From Neocallimastix lanati (nom. inval.) (taxonomy: Eukaryota > Neocallimastigomycota > Neocallimastigomycetes > Neocallimastigales > Neocallimastigaceae), in contig JACVTC010000018.1 of assembly GCA_016946835.1 (NCBI GenBank), positions 100,001-164,000 of the forward strand: a DNA stretch of 64,000 bases, read 5' to 3'. The notes under the pieces are model-generated. The model did no database searches, had not been told where the DNA came from, and was given only the letters and a program-made list of their open reading frames with translations. Within the stretch, counting starts at the first letter, position 1, and every line of letters starts with the position of its first letter. The translations under genes were made by a program, and so were the position numbers. Of the stretch, positions 13,608 through 27,493 are shown one piece after another.

Positions 13608-14891
13608 ATGGAAGAAAACATAACTATTTATATAAGTGAGTCTAATAAAGGAGAAGAACAAATCATTATTAATAAACAATATAAATTTAATTTTTCACTT
13701 TCAAGGAAAGATAATTCAAGAGTTTATAAATGTACCGAATATAAAAAAAATAATAAATGTAAATCTTTTATTATTTTAAATAATGAGAAAGAAATCTTAA
13801 AATATGAGAGTTTACATAATCATCCTGGAAACGAATATAGTGTATCCCTATCTGTAATGAAACATAAAATTAAAGATGAAATTAAAAAACATTCAAATCC
13901 TTTTGATATAAAACGAAAAAGACTATATAATGAAATTTCTAAAGAAATGGGATTTATATATCCGTGTCCAGAATATATTTCAGTTAAAACTCTAATATTA
14001 AGAAGTATTAATAAAAAACTACCATCCAATGTAACAACTTTTAATGAAATTCCTAATGAATCTGAATATTATAAAACTGAACGAAATGAAGATTTTATGA
14101 TATTCAAAAATTCTGATTTAGTAATTTTTCAATCCCCTTTTCAAGCAAAATTATTTAAGAAATATAATAATGATATATTTGTGGATGGTACTTTTTATAT
14201 CGCACCTAAATTTAGTCAACAAGTGTTTATTACTAGAACTTACGTTAAAGAATTGAATAGCTTTTATACTACTTCTTATGCAATATTAAGAAATAAAAAG
14301 CAAAAAACATATAAAATGTTATTCAATAAATTAAAACAAAATTCTAATAATAATATTATAACTGAACCAAAAAATGTACATTGCGATTTTGAAAAAGGCA
14401 TATCCAAAGCAGTTAAAAAAATATTTCCTAATATAAATATTAAATACTGTATTTGGCATTATAAAAATTTATTAGAAATTAAAAAAAATGAATTGTGCCG
14501 TAATGAAGTGAACGATGATGAAAAAATATTTAATTATTATAAAGGAATTTCAAACTTACCATTTATCAACCCTGAATACATAATGGATATTTTTTCATTA
14601 ATTAAAACTAAATCCATTGAAAAAAATTCTTGTCAATTTTTAAAATTTTTAGAATATTTTTATGAAACATATTTAATTGGTTACGATATGAAAAGTTGGA
14701 ATTATTATAATAATATTGAACATATAACCAATAATGCTTCAGAATCACTCAATAATTCTTTAAATAAACTATTTCCAATGAAACCAAATTTTTATGAATT
14801 AATAAATAAATTAAAAGAACAGGAACATTTATCATATTATGATTACCAAATGAAAATAAAAGGAATTTGGAGAATGAAAAAAAAAAAATAA
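13608..14891 (+). CDS. MULE transposase with FLYWCH zinc finger
   Basis: 427 residues as read. The N-terminus (about 38-73) is a FLYWCH-type zinc finger: KCTEYKKNNKC followed by ESLHNHP. The MULE domain follows, with the first Asp in FVDGTF (residue 193), the second in HCDFEKG (residue 260), the CxxH pair CIWH (281-284) and a Glu in NNASESLN (residue 379). These are the catalytic and structural residues of the family. The frame ends at a TAA directly after a run of 12 A (14877-14888). In another frame a plausible C-terminus continues without a break to a stop at 15031, so a one-base slip in the homopolymer, or a sequencing error there, probably truncated it. The coding sequence otherwise looks intact, with balanced codon use. 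The gene lies between the inverted repeats of the same element. Confidence 0.85.
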   Translation: MEENITIYISESNKGEEQIIINKQYKFNFSLSRKDNSRVYKCTEYKKNNKCKSFIILNNEKEILKYESLHNHPGNEYSVSLSVMKHKIKDEIKKHSNPFDIKRKRLYNEISKEMGFIYPCPEYISVKTLILRSINKKLPSNVTTFNEIPNESEYYKTERNEDFMIFKNSDLVIFQSPFQAKLFKKYNNDIFVDGTFYIAPKFSQQVFITRTYVKELNSFYTTSYAILRNKKQKTYKMLFNKLKQNSNNNIITEPKNVHCDFEKGISKAVKKIFPNINIKYCIWHYKNLLEIKKNELCRNEVNDDEKIFNYYKGISNLPFINPEYIMDIFSLIKTKSIEKNSCQFLKFLEYFYETYLIGYDMKSWNYYNNIEHITNNASESLNNSLNKLFPMKPNFYELINKLKEQEHLSYYDYQMKIKGIWRMKKKK

Positions 14892-15031
14892 AAACAAAAA
14901 CTGATGAAATTAATATCTTAATTGAAAAATACAAAAATAAAGAAGCCAAGTTAATTAATATAAAATATGATAGAAGTGATCTTTCTAAATTGTGGTTTGA
15001 ATGTTTAACTAATTTAAATAATATTTTATAA

Positions 15032-16587
15032 ATATTATTTAATAATAAATAATTATGAAATGACAGAGGAATTTCCAAAAGAAAAAATCATTAAAATTCT
15101 TTCATACAAAAACTAATTAAATTTATTAATTAAAAAATTTATAATTATTAAAAAGTTAAAATGTTTATATACTTGATAAAATTTATGTAGTTTAAATAAA
15201 TATTCTATAATTTTATTATTATAATTAATTTTATTAATAATTGTTTAAATATTTTATTAATATTTTTTTTAAAATAAATAATCCTATATTTTTATACTTT
15301 ATTATTAATATCAATAATATATTTTTATATTTATATATTTTATTATTAATGTTTATAATTAATTTTATTAATAATTGTTTAAATATTTTATTAATTTTTT
15401 TTTAAATAAATAAATCTATATAATTGTTAAAGTATTTTATTAATATTTTTTTTAAATAAATAAATATATATAATTGTTAAAGTATTTTATTAATATTTTT
15501 TTTAAATAAATAAATCTATATAATTGTTAAAGTATTTTATTAATATTTTTTTTTTTTTTTAAAATAAACCTTTTAATTGTTTGAATATTTTATTTTATTT
15601 TTTTTTTTTTTTGTAAAAAAATATTTATTTTTATCTAACCATTATAATTTATTTAATTATTCACTTAATAAATTTTAAGAAAAAAATTACAAATTAATAA
15701 TACAACAAAATAGTATCATATAACTATTAATTTAAAAAGCCTCAAAATTTGATATATCACGTGAAAAAAATTGGCGTTTTGGACCTCTCCTTTTTTTTTT
15801 TTTTTTTATAAAATTTAATTTTATTAACATTTATAGTAAAAAAAAAAAAAAAATAAATAATAAAGTAAAATAAAAAATAAAAAAAAAATAATAATAAAGT
15901 AAAATATAAAATAAAAAAAAAAATTAAATTAAAATATATGATAAAAAAAAATAGATTAAAACATATTCAAATATTTTAATTAATTTAATATAAATTTTAT
16001 TATTTATAGAATAGAAACAAATGATAAACAAGGATTTAAAAGTACAGATAAAATTATATCTATGTCCTTTTTTTTTTTTTTTTTTTTTTTCATATTTTTA
16101 GAAAATTAATAAAAAAAAAAATTTTTTTTTTTATTTCAGGATAATTTTTTAAAATGAAATAAAAGTAATAATCAAAATAAAGTGTATAAATAATTTCGGA
16201 AAAAAGTCCATAATCAATACTATTGAAAATCGAGATTTAGGTTTTAATTAGTAATTTAATTACAAAACATTAAACAATTTTTAATTTTTAGTCCGATGGA
16301 AGATCAGTGAATTCATTTCTTTTTTCTTAATTCTTCTCCACACTTAGCATACTTATAAATTATCTGTATTATCATAAAGTCCGATTAATAATTTTAATAA
16401 AATATCTTAAAAAATATATATATAATATATATGTTACAATATATTTTATTTTTTCTACTTTTATTTAATTTTATTTATTTATTTTTATAAAATAATTTAT
16501 CTCAATATCATATTTATCTTTTGTTTTAAAAAATATTTATCTTTATTAAATTTAATATTAATATTTAATTTTATAATTTGGTAATTC

Positions 16588-16627
<40 letters not shown>

Positions 16628-17535
16628 TTTATTTTATTTTATTTTATTTTATTTTATTTTATTTTATTTTATTTTATTTTATTTTATTTTATTTTATTTT
16701 ATTTTATTTTATTTTATTTTATTTTATTTTATTTTATTTTATTTTATTTTATTTTATTTTATTTTATTTTATTTTATTTTATTTTATTTTATTTTATTTT
16801 ATTTTATTTTATTTTATTTTATTCAATCTGTACTTCATATTTATATTTCAATATTTATTCATTTTATTTTATTTTATTTTATTTTATTTTATTTTTATCA
16901 TTTTATATTTATTTTATCATTTTATTTTATTTTTATCATTGGTTTAATATAATTAATTGTAATTAAAATTATAACAAGTAAAAAATATTATTTAAAAATA
17001 ATTAAAATGAAATATTTAACCTTTCTTTTTATTTTTTCTTTTTATTTTTTTTTTATTTTTTATTTTTTCATTTTTTGATTTTACAGAAAATGAATTATTA
17101 TAAATAGTTAAATGTTTTTTATACTTATTCATAAACTTATATATACATAATTTATTTACTTATCTTTAAAATTTCTAATTAAAATTTTTATTTTTATAAT
17201 TTATAGATTTATTATAATAGTATAATATATTTATTTATATATTTTTATCAATAAAGATATTTTTTATGTTTATTAATTCTAAAATTTTAATATACATATA
17301 ATAAACATTTTTTTTTTCTTTTTCTTTTTTTTTTTTTTTTAATTATAAAATTTTTATATACATATTATAAACCATTTTTTTTTATGTTATAAATAATTAT
17401 TATCATTAAGTTAAGGAGAAAAAAAAATTATAAATATTTATTTATATTTTAAAAAGATTTTAAATAAAAAATAAATAAATAAAAAATTAATAAATATTAA
17501 ATAATTAAAAAAATAAATTAATATTTATTTCTGTG
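15032..17535. other. AT-rich region: MULE 3' end, then intergenic
   Basis: Up to 15791 this is the 3' part of the MULE, including three near-identical ~60-bp repeats of TAAATAAATA-TATATAATTGTTAAAGTATTTTATTAA type (15410-15545). Beyond it lies intergenic A/T DNA with a long ATTTT array (listed separately). No exon is supported. Confidence 0.6.
16625..16825. repeat. ATTTT pentanucleotide array, followed by a dispersed minisatellite word
   Basis: About 40 uninterrupted copies of TATTT, preceded by a long poly-T. The array runs into ATTCAATCTGTACTTCATAT at about 16823, the same word that is tandemly repeated at 54.17-54.43 kb. Confidence 0.95.
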
Positions 17536-18120
17536 TTAATTTTTCATCTCTTTAAGCATTTCTTTAGCTTCTTTGCGAATCCACTTAGCTTCTTCAAGAT
17601 CTTTTTCTTCTTTTCCTTCTTCAGCTTCAGTATCACTGTTTTCATCTTCATCTCCAACGATGTCATTTTCTTCTTCAACAACAATAGTGCTTTCATCATT
17701 TTCTTCATCATCTTCAATATCACTGCCATTATTACATTCTGGAAGATCTTTACTTTCTTCTAAATCACAATTTAGCTCATTATCCTTATCATTCTTTTTG
17801 CATTCTTCAAGACCTTTATTTTCTGGTTTAGAACAATCTACAGCACATTCTGGTAACTTCTTGTTTTCTGGTTTAGAACAATCAATAGCACATTCTGATA
17901 AATGCTTATTTGCAGTTTTTGAACAGTCTAGAATAATAACAGTTGGTTTTTGGTGTAGGTGTCGTTGGGTTTGGAACTGTAGGAGTACTTGGAGTATTCC
18001 AATTATTCCAATTCCAATTTGTTCCAATCCCAGTTTACTTCATCCCCCAATTATTTCCAGTGTTCCATCTCCAACATGGCATACCGTAGGTTTGAGAAAC
18101 TAAGAAACTAATTAAAAACA
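17536..18120 (-). pseudogene. Secreted Cys-repeat protein, frameshifted remnant
   Basis: The longest frame (17536-18027) encodes three copies of a 13-residue Cys unit, DCSKxxNKxLxEC, spaced by two residues. They are followed by an acidic Glu/Asp tail and a Lys/Glu-rich helix. Its first 30 or so codons are not plausible, whereas another frame of the same strand there reads a Thr/Pro linker (NTPSTPTVPNPTTPTPK) preceded by a Trp/Asn-rich stretch (CWRWNTGNNWG) and a hydrophobic FLISFLVSQ that looks like a signal peptide. One stop interrupts that frame and a shift is needed between linker and repeats. I read it as a broken gene for a secreted, linker-containing protein. No family is recognised; an unrecognised intron is the alternative. 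Confidence 0.5.
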
Positions 18121-18527
18121 ACTAAAAATTAACTTGTTACACATTTCCCAAAAAATAAAGTTTTTTTTTTTTTTTTTTTTTAAATAATAAAATTAATTTA
18201 AAGTATTTACAAGTAATTTATTTTTTTTTTAAAAATTATAAATAAATATTTATAATTTTTAAAGTTTATCTTTTTGAAAAATACGAAATTTCTAAAAAAT
18301 AATATTAATGAAATATATTTGATTTTTAAACCCTTTAGAATATATTTCAGTAATATTTTAAAAAATTTTTAATTATCATAGTATCAATTTAAATTACCGT
18401 TAAAGTTATTTCTAATGAAAAGAAAATTATTTTTATAAATAATGAAAAGTTGAAACAAAAGAAAAATTAATACTATTTATATATTTTTTTCAAAACGACA
18501 AATTTTAAATATTACGATGTTTATTTG

Positions 18528-18562
<35 letters not shown>

Positions 18563-19372
18563 TTAATATTATATTTTTTGTCAGTTTTTTTTTTTAATAA
18601 GAATAAAAAGAATTAATTCATATTAAATAAAAAATAATGAAATTTAAAAATAATTTATTAATTATTGTTAAATAATAATATTATATTAAACTAAATTTTA
18701 ATTTATTGAAGATATATGTAGTACAAATATTTTAGTGTGTAATTTATGAAAAAACTTTTTGTAAATATAAACATAAATATAAATATTAATTATATAAAAT
18801 ATAAATATTAATTATAAAATATAAATATTAATTATATAAAATATAAATATATTAATTATAAAATATAAATATAAAAGTTCATATAAATATTAAATTTACA
18901 TATCATATTGATATAAGTTTTTAATATAAATAATAAATAAAAATAAAAATATAAATATCATCATAAATTTTAATAATAACTATATATTTTTTATATTAAA
19001 TTGCTTCTTGGAAAAGTTTTATCATATATTTAAAACTAATGATTTAATTTATCATAACATAAAAAGTAAATATTATTAATTTTTTTTTTTTTTTTTTAAT
19101 ACAATATTTTTATTTAAATAATAAAAATTAAAGTTATGTATTTTTTTTTAAAAGTTATCAAGATTTTAATGATTACAACTATTCAATGAATGTAATAAAA
19201 TGTAATGTAATGTTATTAATGTATAAGCCATAATGTATTAATATAAAAGTATTTAATTTAGAATAATTATGTACTTAGCAGCTAGTTATCATAAATTTGG
19301 GAATGTACATTGGGAGGGGAGAGCGCGTTTCGGAACCGCACGTGAATGATATAAGCCACATTTTTTTTGAGA
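18121..19372. other. AT-rich intergenic, nothing coding seen
   Basis: A/T sequence with several near-copies of ATAAATATTAATTATAAAAT (18776-18860) and AT runs. At 19260-19370 a GC-richer patch (GGGAGGGGAGAGCGCG) adjoins the possible MITE and may belong to a transposon end. No gene is supported. Confidence 0.55.
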
Positions 19373-19726
19373 TGGCGTATTATATATAAATTTTTTTATA
19401 TAAATAAATAATTAAATAATAATTAAATAAATATTTTATTTTATAATTTCATAATTTAATAAAAAATAAAAAAAATTATTAATTTTTTTTGAAATATATC
19501 ACATTTTAAATATTTTTAATACTTATTTTTTCAAAGAAATTATATGTGCCATTTTATTTTAAAGGTAGTTAAAGTATTTATAATAAAATATATAATGTGG
19601 CATTAATAAGAGCTTGTGGTCATGTGTTTAAAAATGGCTCATCCGAATGTGAAGCATTTCGACATAATTTATGTATAATCATCATAAATATTTGTACAAT
19701 GTGTATAATATATGTAATACGCCACT
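19373..19726. mobile_element. Possible MITE-like insert with zinc-finger-like remnant
   Basis: Inverted ends TGGCGTATTATATATAA (left) and, on the other strand from about 19724, TGGCGTATTACATATA enclose about 350 bp. Inside, 19597-19680 reads RACGHVFKNGSSECEAFRHN, a Cys/His-containing fragment. A related stretch (AFRHNLC) lies inverted at 31741-31830, beyond the copia element. Together they suggest remnants of one older DNA transposon family. Ends and target duplication are not certain. Confidence 0.35.
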
Positions 19727-19771
19727 ATTTTTCAACGTATATTTTTATTTATTGTATTTTAGCATTAAAAA

Positions 19772-20134
19772 TGACAAAAAAACGTAAATAAATATTTACT
19801 TTTTGCTAAAAGTTTTATTTTTATTAAAGAACCTATTTTTTAATAATAATACATGATTTAATATTTTTATATTCATAAAAATTACATTCAATGGAACGTA
19901 CATATTTATTATATTAAATACATGACTTATTAGAAATAATATAAAAGAGGCTTATAAAAAATTTTAAAACTATATTATTTGTATCATAAACTATATAAAC
20001 TATATATTATTGTAATATATCCTATTTATTTATAATATACTATTTAATATTTAATATTTAAAATTATAATAAAATAAAAGTATTGAACAAAGTGTTAATT
20101 AAAAATTTAAACTAAAAATACTAATTTTCTAACA
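19772..20134 (-). repeat. Copia 3' LTR
   Basis: 363 bp, TG...CA ends, matching 31119-31481 over its length with a few substitutions (for example near 19781 and 19799). The pol stop codon TAG (20129-20131) lies in the first six bases of this LTR. Confidence 0.93.
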
Positions 20135-20144
20135 TTCCCCCCTA
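20135..20144 (-). promoter_or_regulatory. Copia polypurine tract
   Basis: On the minus strand AGGGGGGAA lies directly before the 3' LTR, the expected place for the plus-strand DNA primer of reverse transcription. It also encodes the last residues of pol (RGE). Confidence 0.75.
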
Positions 20145-20247
20145 AACAAAGTATTATCAAAGACTTTGTTTGCAAAATTAGTTATTTGATTTTTATTAAC
20201 ATCTTTTGTTAAAATATCTGCTAAATTTTCTTCAGATTTAATGTAAT
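20135..20247 (-). pseudogene. Copia pol C-terminus, separated by the insertion
   Basis: Reading on from the target site, the frame gives YIKSEENLADILTKDVN and ends NTLFRGEC-stop. ADILTK is the hallmark of the end of copia RNase H. The frame joins exactly to the part ending at 25418 when the chromovirus and one GTAAT copy are disregarded. This shows where the host element was cut. Confidence 0.9.
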
Positions 20248-20856
20248 TGTAACGAATATTGGAATATCCGTGTTTTAAAGAGTGTAACACAATAGGTAAG
20301 CACTTTTTGATTAATAAGTAATTTGGTTTTTTAAAATATAGTTTTATTAATTAAGAAATTTAAAAATATTAATTATAAGGATTAATTATTGTAATATTTC
20401 GAATTACTTATTAATTAATTCAATAATTAATAAAAACACAATTTTTAAAATATTTTTTTTTTTGGCTGCGAAATTCACTCCTATTTATAGTTTTTCAAAA
20501 TTTAAATCCATAAAAATTTAAAACCATAAAATCATTAAAAAGTTTCATAAAAATTGATTATTTTCGGTTAAAAAGAATCTAAAAGAAATAATGATAAAAG
20601 ATAAATTAAAATAGAATTTCTATCTGATTTGTTTCTATTAATTTCTAAGAATTTCTTTTGTTAATTTTTTACAGAAATTTATACAGAAACAAATACAGAA
20701 ACAAATACAGAAATGAAGTATAAAAATTCTTTAAAATTTAAATGATATAAAATTTTAGTAAAGGTGTGAGTCGAACCCTAGTGGTTCAGGCTGAGGTCAT
20801 AGTGACTAACCACTATGCCAGCATTCTAATTTCTAATTTTTTTAAGATTCGTTACA
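20248..20856 (-). repeat. Chromovirus 3' LTR
   Basis: 609 bp, with terminal inverted TGTAACGAAT/ATTCGTTACA. It contains a tRNA-like segment at 20763-20823 on the minus strand (listed separately). Confidence 0.97.
20763..20823 (-). promoter_or_regulatory. tRNA-like A box/B box inside the chromovirus LTR
   Basis: On the minus strand, in element sense and about 35 bp from the LTR start, TGGCATAGTGGTTAG matches the RNA polymerase III A box. After about 43 bp, GGTTCGACTCA matches the B box at 10 of 11 positions. The order and spacing are those of a tRNA gene, but acceptor-stem pairing is poor. The same segment is in the other LTR (25324-25384). It is either a captured tRNA-derived sequence or an internal Pol III promoter. 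Confidence 0.6.
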
Positions 20857-21076
20857 TGGTCCTCCTCTAGGATTCGGATGCCAGACGAATCTTTTGCTTT
20901 AAATCTAAACTATTTCTAATTCTAACTTTTATAATAATAAACTATAACTAAAATACTTATAGGAGTGATAATTTAATTAATACATTGGATAATAAAAATT
21001 ACATGAATTTTAAGTTTTAAAAATAAAGTATAAAAATAAAACTATCTAGAATAAATGTTTTTGAATAATATAAAAT

Positions 21077-21112
<36 letters not shown>

Positions 21113-21180
21113 ATCATAAGTTAGAATGATTAATAGTACTTTGATGAAATAAAATTTATTTTTGATTAAATGATTTATAT

Positions 21181-24208
<3,028 letters not shown>

Positions 24209-24434
24209 TTATTATAATTATTGATTTTGATTGAATAATAAATATACAATATAATTAATTATTAGAAGAAGTAAATATTTAATTTCAATATAAATAATTT
24301 TAATTTCAAGGATGGTTATATGGATTATTGAAAATATTAATAATTTTAATATATAGTAAAATTCAAGGGTTCCGATTGAATTTATAAATTCATGCATGAA
24401 TTTTGGTAGAAAAATTTATAGTCTTGGTAAGTGG

Positions 24435-24765
24435 TTTCCAAAAATAGTAGAAAATGGGATTCCTTAACGGGGTTCCAAAAAGAGTAATAGAGAATGGGAT
24501 TACTTAACGGGGTTCCAAAAAGAGTAGTAGAGAATGGGATTCCTTAACGGGGTTCCAAAAAAGAATAGTAGTAAATGGGATTCCTTAACGGTGTTCCAAA
24601 AATAGTAGTAGAAAATGGGATTCCTTAACGGGGTTCCAAAAATAGTAGTAGAAAATGGGATTCCTTAACGGGGTTCCAAAAATAGTAGTAGAAAATGGGA
24701 TTCCTTAACGGGGTTCCAAAAATAGTAGTAGAAAATGGGATTCCTTAACGGGGTTCCAAAAAGAG
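24435..24765 (-). repeat. ~40-bp tandem repeats in the chromovirus leader
   Basis: Eight units containing ATGGGATTCCTTAACGGGG followed by TTCCAAAAATAGTAGTAG lie between the 5' LTR and gag, in the untranslated leader. The last four on the plus strand are essentially identical and the first ones are more diverged, so the array is still expanding or homogenising from one side. The position suits packaging, enhancer or spacer functions, which is inference. Confidence 0.9.
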
Positions 24766-24808
24766 TAAAAGTGCAAAGGTATTGTGCTTAGTTTAGTGGT
24801 GTTTTTAT

Positions 24809-25417
24809 TGTAACGAATATTGGAATATCCGTGTTTTAAAGAGTGTAACACAATAGGTAAGCACTTTTTGATTAATAAGTAATTTGGTTTTTTAAAATAT
24901 AGTTTTATTAATTAAGAAATTTAAAAATATTAATTATAAGGATTAATTATTGTAATATTTCGAATTACTTATTAATTAATTCAATAATTAATAAAAACAC
25001 AATTTTTAAAATATTTTTTTTTTTGGCTGCGAAATTCACTCCTATTTATAGTTTTTCAAAATTTAAATCCATAAAAATTTAAAACCATAAAATCATTAAA
25101 AAGTTTCATAAAAATTGATTATTTTCGGTTAAAAAGAATCTAAAAGAAATAATGATAAAAGATAAATTAAAATAGAATTTCTATCTGATTTGTTTCTATT
25201 AATTTCTAAGAATTTCTTTTGTTAATTTTTTACAGAAATTTATACAGAAACAAATACAGAAACAAATACAGAAATGAAGTATAAAAATTCTTTAAAATTT
25301 AAATGATATAAAATTTTAGTAAAGGTGTGAGTCGAACCCTAGTGGTTCAGGCTGAGGTCATAGTGACTAACCACTATGCCAGCATTCTAATTTCTAATTT
25401 TTTTAAGATTCGTTACA
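24809..25417 (-). repeat. Chromovirus 5' LTR
   Basis: 609 bp. I could find no difference from 20248-20856 on reading both. It should contain the promoter that transcribes the element toward lower coordinates. The tRNA-like segment is at 25324-25384. Confidence 0.97.
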
Positions 25418-25510
25418 GTAATGTAAAATTACTTCTTTTCTTTCAATATTTTCTTTAAAGTAGTGATAGCTAACTCTTACATGTCTAAGTTTTTTACTAA
25501 TAGCATAATT

Positions 25511-27493
25511 TTAAGCAGCAAATAAAGATGCTCTGTTGTCTCCATTTAAATTTATTACAAATTTCTTTTTAAACATTTCATTTAGCATATTTTTAATCCA
25601 TAAACCATTTGCTACAGCTTCGGAAAGGGCAATATATTCTGCTTCTGCAGTAGATCTTGTTACTGATTGTTGTTGTCTGGACATCCAAGCGATTGGTCCT
25701 GAGGCTAAGAAAAAAATATTTCCTGAAGTGGATTTACTATTTGATAAATCTCTAGCAAAATCAGAATCTGTGTAACCAATTAATTCTCCTTTGTTTTTGT
25801 ATGAAATGCAATAATTCTTAGTTTGATTTAAATATTTAAGGATGTTGACTACTTTGTTCCAATCTGATACTGTTGGACTTGAGTTTTTTCTTGATGCCTT
25901 ACTAACTGAGAATGATATATCAAGTCTTGTCGATTTAGATACACGTATTAAACAACCAACTGCGCTCTGATAAATAGTCTTATCAAAAGGTGTTTTATTA
26001 ATTAGTTTAACGTCATCACCAGTACATGGAGTAGAAGCTTTTTGATTTTCTTTAATATTAAATTTCTTTAAAATATTTTCAATATAGTTTTCTTGAGAGA
26101 TTGTGTATCCGAATTTATTTTTCCTAACATTTAATCCTAAAATATGATTTATTTCTTCACACTTGGATATTTTAAAATTGCTCTTAATAATATTAACAAT
26201 ATTAAAAATTTCTTCTTTAATACCTGTTATTAACATGTCATCGACATATAAAGCTACTAAACATATTACATTATTTTTATTATCCCACTTAACGAATAAG
26301 CATTGTTCACTTCTTAGTTGATATAGTCCTTTTTTGATCAAAAATTTGCTAATAGTTTGGTTCCATTCTCGACCAGCCTGTTTCAATCCATAAAGTGCCT
26401 TATTTAATTTGCTATAACCTTCATTATAATTTTCATGTCCTTCTGGTAGTTTCATATAGATATCGTTATGTAATTTGGCATTGAGATATGCGCCTTTCAC
26501 ATCTAATTGTTGAATGTTCCAATTAAATAAAGAAGCTAATGCTATTGTTAATCTCAAACTTTCTACTGGTAGTGTTGGAGAAAAAGTTAATTCATAATCG
26601 ACTCCTTCAATTTGATTATATCCTTTTACTACTAATCTTGCTTTGTATTTTTCTAAATTGTTATTCCCATCATATTTCTTCGTAAATACCCAACTAGTAC
26701 TAAGTGGTTTAATTCCTTCTGGTAGCTCTGATATTATGGTCATTGTATTATTTTCCTTTAAATTTTGCAACTCGGTAGATATAGCTTTAATCCATTCTTC
26801 ACTTTCTTCGCAAGTAATATCTTCATAATAGTCTTTTGGATTATTATTTGTAATGTTGGATATTTCCTCCATTTTCTGAACTTTATGCTTATTATTTTCA
26901 AGCGGCATACCTGGTCTTTTAACTCTAATTATTAATTTTTGGTCATTATTGATATTATTATTACAGCTAGTATTAGCCTTAATCAAATTTTTATCAAATT
27001 CTTCATTAAAATTTTTCGTACGAAATTTTTCATCCTTATTATGGATAACTTTATTTTTGGTAAAATTAAATTTATTAAAATTATTTAATTTATTTAATTT
27101 TTTTTCAATAATTGAAAATTTTTCATTAATAAAATTTTTTTTCTCGTTTGTAATTTTATATTTTTTATTTTTTAAAATCTTAATTTTAGTTTTATTTTTT
27201 ACTTCTTCTTTCTCTTTGAAATTTAAATCCTCACTTTTTTTATTCTTTACTAACAACTTAATTTCATTTTTATTTTTTGAATTATTTTCATTTAAGTCTA
27301 GGTTTTTATTGCACAGGATTTCAGGATTTTCAGGATTTACAGGATTATCAATTGAATTATTTTTGTTTTCAATTAAAATTTCTTTGTTTACTTCATTAGA
27401 AATTTTATTAACAGGATCAATTTTTGAATTATTTGAATTTTCATATTTATCAGGACTATTTTGAAATTTATCAAATATTTTGTCATTATTGCC
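25511..27493 (-). pseudogene. Copia reverse transcriptase-RNase H portion
   Basis: This is the same reading frame as the gag-integrase part, separated from it only by a TAA at 27494-27496; the frame is open straight after that stop, so the apparent start further in is not real. An Asn/Lys-rich linker leads into RVT_2-type RT: WVFTKKYD, YKARLVVKGYNQ, QLDVKGAYLNA, ALYGLKQAGREW and the catalytic LYVDDMLITG. RNase H follows with GYTDSDFA, STSGNIF and EAEYIALSEA. A second in-frame TAA at 25511-25513 replaces the residue after LFAA, where family members usually have Lys (AAA to TAA is one change). The frame then continues NYAISKKLRHVRVSYHF up to the insertion site at 25418. As it stands this cannot give a full pol. 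Confidence 0.9.

Larger units (their letters stand above)
12026..15791 (+). mobile_element. MULE (Mutator-like) DNA transposon, degenerate
   Basis: Imperfect terminal inverted repeats bound this element: left GGTCCATTTCGCCAATTTTT (from 12026) and, on the other strand from 15786, GGTCCAAAACGCCAATTTTT. Both are followed by related A/T-rich sequence with GAGGCTT- or AAGCC-like words. Between them lies a MULE transposase gene in plus orientation (13608). A SINE-like insert occupies about 12750-12970. No clear 9-bp target duplication could be picked out in the A/T-rich flanks, so the outer ends are approximate. MULE transposases are DDE enzymes that cut and paste DNA between such inverted repeats. 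Confidence 0.7.

Noticed and set aside
16578-16952. 124-codon plus-strand ORF
   Set aside because: A translation of poly-T and the ATTTT array.
20857-20877. TGGTCCTCCTCTAGGATTCG as a tRNA primer-binding site after an LTR
   Set aside because: The element is on the minus strand, so this is the 3' side. Read on the minus strand it is the purine-rich tract before the 3' LTR. The tRNA geometry was also off by one base.
24435-24765. CRISPR-like repeat array
   Set aside because: Repeats are contiguous without unique spacers, lie in a retrotransposon leader, and the genome is eukaryotic.
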